Assembly: GCA_036852015.1 (NCBI GenBank) | Contig: JAANDG010000076.1 | Location: 186,001-250,000 of the forward strand | Direction of reading: 5' to 3' | Source: Pelodera strongyloides | Taxonomy: Eukaryota > Nematoda > Chromadorea > Rhabditida > Rhabditidae | Length of the DNA: 64,000 nucleotides | Shown: one piece after another, positions 1-10,266 of the stretch | Numbering within the stretch: position 1 is the first letter of the stretch | Layout of the letters: each line of letters opens with the position of its first letter | Translations under genes and position numbers: made by a program | Notes under the pieces: model-generated | Told to the model about the DNA's origin: nothing | Database searches by the model: none | What the model saw: the letters and a program-made list of their open reading frames with translations, nothing else

Positions 1-2364
1 CAACCACTTGGTCTTCTTCGGAGACTAAAACCTCCGCAGAACGTGAATAAGTAGGCGATGCTGACACAGTATCACACTCAGCTCTACCCGATACCGTAGC
101 TGAAAGTGTGAGAGGTACGGTATAGTACATATCAGTAAACCAGACCAGGAAAATCATCAGGTTACGATGCAAGCTGCCACCTTTTGTGGATATTGCTCTC
201 AGGCTCGAATACAGTGAATTCTACGGTATACTGTACAATTACAGAAGCACCCAGCACCCATCACACGAATTTTTGAGGCATTCTATACCGACGCATTCTA
301 TATTGATAAAAAAAAGCTTTTATCCCTCTATTTCTCTCTCTTTCTCTGTCCCTCTCTCTATCACTATCGCCGTTCTCTCTCTCCATCCCTCTCTCCCTCT
401 CTCTCTATCTCTATCCCTTAGTCGCTCTCTCCCGCTCAGTACCTTGTGAGCAGTTCTCCGAAGACCGCGAAACCACTTTCTCATATTCGGAAGCAATTCC
501 GCGCGTCTTGCACCGTTTCCGCATGTGATAGTCCAAATCACGCGAGAGCACAAACTTCTTTCCACATTGGGCGCACGCCAGACTGAAAACAACTCATAAA
601 AATAATAATAGTTAGCCTTGCTGGCTCCTCGGCAACTTTGTGTTACAAACAGTATGCGGTCCACTATAAGACCATAGTAACGCTCCATCCGTTCACCTAC
701 ATATTGTCAAGTCCAAAGACTGGCTTTCTAAGTACATCTACAAGTTAACATGCACGGATACTAAAGGCACATTAACGTTGCAGAAAATTCGCATATTTAC
801 GACGAAGTTGAAACATTACGTTTTCAAGTAGTTTTACTATAAATAAAGGAGCTGCTGATTTAAACAAGGTTAGTATACACGCTGGCTCAACATCGCTCAC
901 TGGGTTAGCGTTGAAGATGCAAGGTTAATGGCCTGTTTAATAATTGATGTAAGCCTTACTGAAAACTAAGGTCAAGAGAAGTAATTAGGAACTGGTGACT
1001 TATTGTTAGCACTGTAAAGAACAAAAACTATAAAATAAAATAAAATCACAATTCTCACTTGGCTGGCATATGTTGTTTGTAGTAATGCTGCCGTAACTGT
1101 GCCATTGTCAAAAAGTGTCTCTCCTTTCGCACGCAAATTGAGTCCGCGCAATGAAAACGCCGCTTCTTCGGGTCTAAAACGACTGAGAAATCTTACGAAA
1201 TACTAAGAAAGCTTACTAAGAAAAAAATATTAAGAAATCTTACGAAACTACAGAACCACAGCATAATTCGATAGTCCACTCTTTACACTACAGTACCAGC
1301 TTCATAACTACCGGAAACGATTGGCAGTGATGAGAAGGCAGGCAGAGGCATATAACACACTCAATGTAAGTGGAGCATACCATACTACACTTGGCACATC
1401 GTGCTCCATAATTTTAAGCCAATTGGCCGCTTTAGCATAACGAATTTACCCCAGCACCATAAGAATCAATAAACATCGTGTCTTACAATTAGCACATAGT
1501 GTTCCATAATTTTAAATATTAAATATTTAAATATTTATTAACACATAAAATGTGTGCATCAATATGATGAAAGGTTGACAAGCATCAATTGAATGGCCAT
1601 GGTTTTAATTATCTTGAGTAATTAATTATCTAGTTTTAATTATCTTGAGTAAGTAATTGGCCGGTTTATCATGACCCTGCTGCCCCAGCACCATAAGAAC
1701 CAATATACATCGTGTCTAACTCACCTTCGCCGGCCTTTCTTCCTATCTCCATACGAGCATCTTCACAGCTTCTTACAATCCCATGCAACTTGATCATATG
1801 CATCCGGCAAGCGGACGAGTTAGCGAACCTCAAATAATAAATATAAAATAAGTTAGCTTAAAACACCATCATCATTAGCAATGTGGGTGATCTGTACTTC
1901 AACGTGGGTGGTCTGCGCATCAACGTGGGTGGTCTGCGCATCAACGTGGGTGGTATGCCCATCAAAGTGAGTGCATATCAAAATGGGTGGTCCACAAATC
2001 AAAATGGGTAGTCTATATATCAACATGGGTGGTCCAGATATCAACGTGGGTGGTCCGCACATCAATGTGGGTGGTCCGACTATCAACGTCGGTGGTCTGC
2101 ACATTAGCGTAGGTGGTCTACAGATCAACATAGGTGGTTCTCAATAAACATATCAACATGGATGTCTACATATTAACGCGTGTAGTCTACTACGCGATTG
2201 GCCAAAAAATCAACGTGGGTGGTCTGAATATCAAGGTGGGTGGTCCTAAGGTGAAAGCAATAAACTAACGTTCGAAGGCATTCCGAGCACTTGGTGGATC
2301 CGGTGGCCAAAATCACCTCCACCGATGGGAACACATCCTCCGTCACGTCCACCACTTCAGTCAT
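1..2364 (-). CDS. ASCIZ/ATMIN-like C2H2 zinc-finger protein, 5' part (continues off left edge)
   Basis: Minus-strand exons 2364-2270, 1828-1725, 1173-1059, 582-443 and 99-1 join in a single open frame with matching phases at all four introns. The 184 residues seen contain three zinc fingers: C26/C29/H42/H47, C75/C80/H96/H101 and C109/C112/H125/C130. Their order and spacing resemble the N-terminus of ASCIZ/ATMIN, a transcription factor that in animals activates the dynein light chain LC8 gene; the finger-1 stretch FANSSACRMHMIKLHG is especially close to ATMIN. The region after finger 3 is Ser/Thr-rich with an SQ pair. The LC8-binding TQT cluster expected downstream would lie outside the window. 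The ATG is preceded by a splice acceptor 10 bases upstream. Intron 1 holds a minisatellite and intron 4 a CT-rich tract. The family call is from motif memory; another three-finger protein is possible. Confidence 0.72.
1885..2240. repeat. 20-21 bp minisatellite (ATCAACGTGGGTGGTCTG-type unit)
   Basis: At least a dozen imperfect copies of a unit reading roughly ATCAACGTGGGTGGTCYGCGC lie in tandem inside intron 1 of the ASCIZ-like gene. Scattered extra copies occur at 2216-2250, 2400-2475, 5622-5690 and 5985-6115. The array keeps one minus-strand frame open and so produces a spurious proline-rich reading frame. Confidence 0.85.
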
Positions 2365-3383
2365 TTAAAACACACTAAAAAATGTTCATGCAGTTTGAAA
2401 AAATGTTCACTGGTGGTCTAAAGAATCAACGTCAACATGGGTGGTCTGAAGTAAAAAAATCATCATGGGTGGTCTAAAGATCGTCCATCACCTAAACAAC
2501 ACTATAGTAAAAAAACTACACGGTGTCTAGTGTACAGAATCACATCCTGGCCAAAAGTTTTTAGAGTAGTTATGTCACTTGCAAGAAAGAATCGGACTTA
2601 CAATATGTATTACATGAGAATCTCATTTAATCGTTTTGCTTAATATTTCGCCCACTAAAGTTACTATATTTGTAGTAAGTGTGCAGTAACCTTAACATCT
2701 AAGCTAATACTAATGCCGTCTGTTTATGATACTACCCACAAAGAACCTTACGTGGGCATGCACTCGTCCCTTCGTACTATACGAAAATGCCGAACAATTT
2801 TTAAAATATATACTGTAAACGCAACTCATCTCATGTGTTATACACTGCAAGAACACACGTTGAAAAACACTTTTTATTACTTTTTATTGACTAGAAAAAA
2901 AACTAACTATAAAAGACAATATGCCATCAGTTAATCATCCCAATAGATCAATATAGTCGGAATTATGGAAATGTAAGATATTATGAACCAATTAAGAGGC
3001 TTAGGCTCAGGCCTGACCCCTTGAGACTATTATGAGTTAGTAAAGTAAACGTTTTTACCATGTCCTAGGACCTAAACTAGAACGAAAAAAGTTCGCACTG
3101 GAGTTATGCTATCGTGCAAACTTGTGTGCGCGACTTCCGTGTAACACTTGAACACTCAAAATCAGCGACAATCAATTACATATAAATACTTGGAACTCTA
3201 AATTATGCGACAAGCTATACAGCAACAAAAAAAGAGCTGACCAGGAAAAAGGCAAACATTAAATTAAAATATCAAAGGAATGAATCGCGTAGAATGGCAA
3301 ATGGCAGGGTTTGGCTTCATGTAAGGTAATTTGTATTAAGTAGGCACCAAATTTAGTAAACTAAATACATTTGCACTTATTAA

Positions 3384-3563
3384 AGCGAAAAACCGGCCGG
3401 ATTTTGAAATGCGTCGTTGGACATCCGAATTCTGACTTATTTATGCTAACTTGCCCGAATATAATATAGCTCTATTTTGTATTCTAATTTATGTTCATTT
3501 GCAGAAGCTGCACAATAATGCTGGAATACTCGATGTGTTTCAACAACCGGCCGGTATTTCGCT
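3384..3563. mobile_element. TTAA MITE, family A (CCGGCCGG ends)
   Basis: This 180 bp element begins AGCGAAAAACCGGCCGG and ends with the inverted form CCGGCCGGTATTTCGCT. Perfect TTAA duplications flank it at 3380-3383 and 3564-3567. Relatives lie at 8299, 11348, 29324, 33810, 40226 and 47384. It is too short to encode anything, so it is a non-autonomous DNA transposon. Confidence 0.88.
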
Positions 3564-3862
3564 TTAAACAATATTAAGTAATCTACTACAGTGTGAAAAA
3601 GCACCCTCAACAAGAGCAAATAAGGCACCAGAAGGAAGCAGGGTATAAAAAAAGAAAAGTAGCAAAGCAGAATACGAACAAAGAAGAATAGAATAAACTC
3701 TAACAAAAAAAAATCAATAAATCGAAAAAACAAGTAATTTATATATACAACTAATGAACTAGTATATACAAACAGACGACTATAAAAAAACTACCTAACC
3801 CAAAACGTGTGTATTATGTCAATAGTAAACCCATAAATTCAAGCTGGAGCCAAATTGTGTCT

Positions 3863-4008
3863 ACTGTGGCCGTATGCACGAAGAGTGGGAGCCTTCCCCA
3901 GTAGGGAGTTTGTCTCTGCGTGTCTCTGGTTCGTGTACTCCCGCTCTTTCTCTCACCTCCCATTGGGTGTGGGAGCATATTCCCGGCGTTCGTGCGTATG
4001 GCCACAGG
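3863..4008. repeat. Hairpin repeat, family E copy 1
   Basis: The ends are inverted repeats (left CTGTGGCCGTATGCACGAA; right end reads CCTGTGGCCATACGCACGAA in reverse). A second copy with the same core (TTTCTCTCACCTCCCA, then GGGAGCATATTCCCGG) is at 53700-53831 in an SHQ1 intron. It is probably a small terminal-inverted-repeat transposon; no target duplication was resolved. Confidence 0.7.
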
Positions 4009-4123
4009 TATATCAGCACCACAAGGGAAAAGCTAATAAGGGACAAAGAAACACGGATTATTACAGTGACCGAAAAAAAAAAATTACTAAAGGCTAAAGG
4101 CTTGAGTTAAGGAAAAAACTAGT

Positions 4124-7100
4124 CTAATCCTTCGCTCCAATCCTATCATAACAAACGCAGTAGGAGGCCAGAAAGTAGTTCTTACTGATGATACAGTGTG
4201 GATCGTCGCCGTACCTTAAAATAAAGTAAATAAATAAGTAAATACATATTTTACGCTCTAAAAGCCTACTCCCTTAGTTAAGGGCGGCTCAACACCAATG
4301 TTCAAAAAAGAACAGGAAAATTAGTGAATTACTGTCATATAATAACAAACAAATTTTCGATACCCATATCTACCCATCTACCTGCGGGACCTGGTTACGT
4401 TAATTTCATTACATGTCTTATTAATTGTAATTTAATGATGTAAATAAAATCCTTATAACCCAGTGTTCAGGCTCATATATTTAATAATCTATCACAATAT
4501 TTTGTTTATTTACAGTTTTGCTTTATCTGGCACAGTAGCACAGTATAGATGTTTCACTGCATTCACTTAGTACAGTCCGTTCACACACGATCATTACCTT
4601 CAAACATATCACACAATTGCTATAAAATATGTTGTATTTCTTGCATACGAAACTCGAAATAAGATCTCATTCTCGTGTATGGGCACACTGGTTTTTTTCT
4701 AGTTCTCTCTGGCTTATTAAAGATAAAAGATAAAGAATACCGGGTTATATCAACAGAATCCGTCTGGCTTATTATGATACAAAACGTTGCTTCTTATTTC
4801 AGTAAAAACGTTAAACATACCTGTTCGAGTGACTAATCGCAGTCAGGTCAATCTTCACCGTATTAGTAGAGACGACGTATTCCAGCGTAACCTAAATATT
4901 GCGCGTTTTACCTTACAACTAGCACCACATAAGTAGCACCACATAAGTAGCACCACATAAGTAGCTAGACCACCTGATTGTGTCTAGCCTGTGAGCGTTT
5001 ATCTCTCCACTGTTTTTACATGATTTTGCGCACTTCATGGAATAAAGAGCTAAAGGATCGCAGTCACTTCATTATCGTCTTTTTACTTCAATTATCAATA
5101 AATATAAAAAGATACCTAGAAAAATACCTTTCCGATGCCAATTTACGGAATATTTATCACAGGGAAAAACATCCCTTGTGTTGAGTTTTGATTTTTGACA
5201 AAATGGGGTGTTTTCTAAATCGCAACGGGACTTGGCCGGTTGCCAATGATGACAAAACAAAGAAAAACCGGGGAACAGGGTAAGTGTCTGCTCTACTGTC
5301 TCAGTTGTCGTTGTCATACTGTACGTTATCAGAACACAACCGAGGGGATTTCTTTCCCTGGGTTAATTTTTCAGTAAATTGACACCGGAATGGTATTTTT
5401 CTAGGTGCTTTTTCATGTTTATGGATAATTGAAGTAAAAAGGCGAATTGGAAGTGACTGCGATCCTTTAATATAACTGAAAAACATACCCGTCGGAAAAA
5501 ATGCTAAAAGAAAGCTACGTTTCCGCTCGAAGCTTGAATGCAACACAATTTATTTTCTGACCTTATCTCTCTCATTCTATAAACGAATTTATGGATTTAA
5601 AATTCACAAATAAACCTAACAACGTGGGTGGTCCATAATAAACCCATCAAGGTATCCACGCTAAACCCTATCAACATGGGGCGCTCATTCTAGACATTAA
5701 TCACCAAACCACTACATAAACTTAACCGAAATGCAGACAAGAAAACGAAAAATGAATTTAAAATTCGAAAATGTCACACACCTCATAAATAGCCCTTCCC
5801 GGAGTGGTCTTCAATTTGAGCTGATAATATATCAAATCGGCCTTTGTTGATCCACTGAGATCGGGCACGAACCCGTCTGCGTCCTTTACATTTTTGTACT
5901 TGAGCAACCCGTCATTTGGCACCATTCTAAAAAAGGAGATTTAATTAATCAGATGGGTGTCTCCTTGAAACTTGAAACCTAACAACATGGGTGGTCCTCA
6001 ATAAGCATCTCAACGTGGGTGGTCACAAATTAACCTATCAACGTGGGTGGTCCATAATAAACCCATAAAGGTGTCCACGCTCAACGGGCTCAACCCTATC
6101 AACATGGGCATACTTCAGTCCCACACATCAACGTCTTTGGACTACTAATTGTAAGAACATAAAAAAATAAACAACTGCGAAAATAAAAAAGGCGACAAAA
6201 CGATCAAGCCACATTTAGACACGTCTAACAATTTCTCAAAAAAAATCAATTGCAACACTAAAGAGCATAAAATACAAAAAAAAGAGGTAAACTAACATCT
6301 TCGCATATTCTAGCTCCTTCAAGCTGAGCGACGCGCAAAGCGTGCGTTCCGGCGCCGTTTGCGCGTTGATAGCCGCGACGACTGTTTTCGCCAGGTTGTA
6401 CGCCAACTTTTTCTCCTGAAATAAACGACCTCATTATTAATTTTTCTGGATAAATTGCGTAAGATCAAATCACTATCACCACGTACTGAGCTTGCACCAT
6501 AAAACGCAACACCTCACGCTATTTGCATATTACATTACAGAACGATAAACGCCCCAATTTAATTTATCACATCTACCATCTACAGGATGCACAACATAAT
6601 AGATAACATGAGCCTATATGTACTAAAGGACTTCTGAACAAAAGTTACCGATTCATTCCCCGCGAGGGCGTCCTTCCAATCCAAACATGTGCACCAATGA
6701 TTAGCCACATCCGCCTGCAATGCAAATTTACTAATCAAAAAGAAAAACTGGAAAAACATACGGGGCAGACAAACAAACACACATGCACACTCGCAAATGC
6801 ACACAGTACACTCACGCACACACACACACATGCACACAGCACACTCATTCACGCACGCACACGCCTCATAAAAACAATGACAAGATGGGAGGGGGCGGTA
6901 AACATAAGGCAACGACCTCACCTGCTTACACGTTCGCGAGATCGGTATTGGTCGGAATAGAGACAATGAACGCGTGGTCGCCGCATCCTGAACCTGAAAT
7001 AATGATTTTATCTAATTATATCGATTTTTTACTCGTTTCCAGTGCGCGTCAGGTGCGAAACTTGAGATTATAGCGAGAATACAATTCACAATACACAGTT

Positions 7101-10100
7101 ACACACAGAGCAAGGCCAACAATAAACGGACCAAAAAAAAAGAATAAAAAACTAACAATGAAGGGAACAAAAATAAAAACCTGTGCTAATTTCTCGTCAG
7201 TCGGCAAATGCAATACATCCATTAGTGTGGCGTGGATGTCAAATGGTGTCACGAGTACATCCTGAATCAAACGATCAATCCAGCAACATTAGAATTCTAG
7301 GTGGGCATAAAGCGCTGGGTACTTACGCACGAAACAGGATCTGGGATCCGACTATCTCCGGAGGCTAATGCAAATTACTATACTCGAGTTCTTGAGTAAA
7401 ACGAATCACTGACTCACTATGTTTCAGGTACTCAGTAAAAACACAACCGGACAACTCATGCGATCTGTTCGCTATGTATGCTATGTCTAGTTACCTTCTG
7501 CAAATCGTAAAATACAAATAGAGACAAAAAGATACAACATTGCTTTGCTGATATGAACGGCTGGCACATTGGATATAAGAATAAGAAAACAGATATAATA
7601 GACTTCCCACCTTGTTTCTCTTCAGGTTCGCCCAGGCGGTTTTCCCCTTGCCTTCTCTGAACTTCTTCGGCAAAGCAAATGAAAAGAAAGGGAGCCTCTG
7701 AAATAAGTCAAGGGTAATAAGCGCAGGGTAATAAGGTAACGATAATGGTTATTGTCTCACTGCCTGGCCTGAAAGCTCACTCAAGGGCCCTTGCGATGTT
7801 GCGCGTACCCAAAGTTGCTACCAATGTCGTGATCGTTGGCATTTGGCATATTGACAAAGACCACTGCACTGTGCAGTGGCTTTCTTATCAATCTTATCAG
7901 CTTAATCGACTTAATCCCCCTTACAGTTCCTAATAACGCCGTTTAAATGCTACACAAATCCAGTAAATACATAATTACAATACATCCAGCCTAACCGAAA
8001 CCTTAGACAACAGTCACTCACCGGCCCCACGCCCACGCCCCAGTCCGAAAAATTTAAAAAAATCGATAATTATTCTCATCCAACCTCTTCCAACTGTCCC
8101 TGATGCGTGTTTCGCAACTGCGAGAATCTATGTCCGTGATCCGCCATCAGAATCACTAGCGCATTATCAAAGTGTCCCGCTTCGTGCATTTCCTTGAGGT
8201 GAGCGACAAAATCATCATCAATACCTCCGATCTGGAAAGTGTGGAAAGGAAGGTACAGGGGAACAGCAATTTAGCATACTAGTCTATTCAATACTTAAAG
8301 CGAAATAAGGGCCGGTTATCAAATAAGGGCCGGCGCATCTCAACTAACTGCTTCCTATGTATTTATACTATGTGGGTGGAGTCGAATTGGGGTCCATTTT
8401 TTACGCTGATAATGTATGTTTGCACGTAATGCAAATAATACAATGCAGCTATTTGACATATGTTTCAAAAACCAGCCGTTAGTTCGCTTTAGGTGCAAAA
8501 GGACCACAGTTACCAAACAGATCTATAGATATAGAGAACCTCAATTCTCAGCAGAGTGAACAGTTCGCTGGCAAACATACTAACATACATACAAAGAATA
8601 ACTTTGGATGTGTCATAAACGTTAAGTCGATCTTAACGTTAAGTCCAGCTTTTTTTATTTAATAAAATTATCGCCACTAAAACAATGTGTTTCAGGAACA
8701 CAATAAAAGGTAACCACAATCCACATTCTTCAGTTCAAAAATGCTCACTTTACATATCATGTATCACTTGGAAGTCGTATCACATGAAAAAATAATATCA
8801 CTTGAAGTTCCTATTTTTAGTTTCAAAGGCAAAGAATCTAACTAAACAGCTAGCAACTTTTCATGGCGCATTCATAGAACAATCAGGCAAGGAATGGAAT
8901 AAGAATAGATATTACAGACAATGACAAACCACACACCACCATATTAAAATTAATAAAACTAAAGATATTATTAATACTAATAAAAATAGTATCGCCCACA
9001 TAACACACGATCGCGGCAAATATTTGCAAAACTTGAAATGCCTGACGCCATTACCTACATATATACATTACGTTTGATTTCCATTGTTTTATTATCAAAT
9101 TACCCGTTCGCTAATCAAAGACAACACGACGAGTTATATACTATTTTCTTTTCATTGTGGTGTTATTTAATAAAATAATTAATAAAACAAAATAATAAAT
9201 ACCATATTAATATCGTCGTGCGAGTACATCGACAAGTGACTCAGCGAGAAACGAGGTATCCCAGAATACTCACGCATAAATTCCTTGCTGTACCGGAACC
9301 AACTCTGAACAAGCAACCTTTTTTAAGCAAACTGACAAACCCGCAAAAATACAAACCACAATAGAACCAAGAACTTCTAGTATAAAGTTTATGAAAGTTA
9401 TTTTTATGCTCACGATCGATTACTTTAATGGGAACTGTAACACTGGGCAGGCCTGGTCCGCCTCGCTGTAAGGCAATTACAATTACAAGGGAAAATCATT
9501 ACTAGTAATTGTAATTGCCTTACAGCGAGGCGGGACAGGCGAGTGTTACAGTGTGAGAAAAGAGACCAATCACAAAGTACAACTCTGCACAATTACTTCT
9601 TAAATCAACAATCAAAATAATCCACTCCAACCTTATGAAGCGATTCCGAACCAAGACACTTTCCAAAGGAAACCTTTTCTTGGTGCTAAAACAAAAAATA
9701 AACATAATCACTACGAGTAGAAAAACTATGAGTTGCGACATGTTTTAGTATTAGAGATTTGAGCAATTTGAGCCCCCGTACCCCGTACCGTACCTAACGT
9801 CCCGTAAACATTCGCAACTTACAGTAAAGAAGGTGCGAGTAAAATGATCGGTCGGTTGTTGTCGGAATCCCTTCAGTCGATATGTAAATGTGCCTGGAAT
9901 GCAGAAAAAAAAATGAGAAATACGTATTCCATAATCGAAGCGTTCAACAGCCACAGTACACAGATATTTGTGTCCACCTCGGCCGTAGACAAGTTATACC
10001 GAAAATGAAGCATAATTACATAATGCATAAAGCAGTAGGAACTACACACCTTTCTGGCATCACCCTTCCTTGAAATATCAAAAGTACCACAAACCTATTT

Positions 10101-10230
10101 CCGAAGCATCTTCTGCATACAATGTTGCGTAACCTGCATCCGAGAAATTTTTCCAAATAAATGGGTAGGCATCGTCCACGTAGCTGGCGTTCTTGAAGCG
10201 CTTTCTAGAAAATCGCGTATTGCAATTGCA

Positions 10231-10266
<36 letters not shown>

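Larger units (their letters stand above)
2365..4123. other. Intergenic stretch between the two minus-strand genes
   Basis: No reading frame here resembles a gene. It holds stray minisatellite units (2400-2475), one TTAA MITE (3384-3563) and a short hairpin repeat (3863-4008). The promoter of the ASCIZ-like gene is expected just above 2364, but no specific motif was recognised. Confidence 0.6.

Noticed and set aside
1853..2131. Open minus-strand frame of 92 codons with repeated Pro-Pro-Thr-Leu units
   Set aside because: It is a translation of the 20-21 bp minisatellite in an intron, with no splice or homology support.
1885..2240. CRISPR-like array
   Set aside because: Units are contiguous and degenerate with no spacer pattern, and the window is eukaryotic.
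6580..6966. 128-codon Cys/Val-rich minus frame
   Set aside because: It arises from the CA/GT-rich tract around 6780-6850 and overlaps true DUF229 exons in a different frame.
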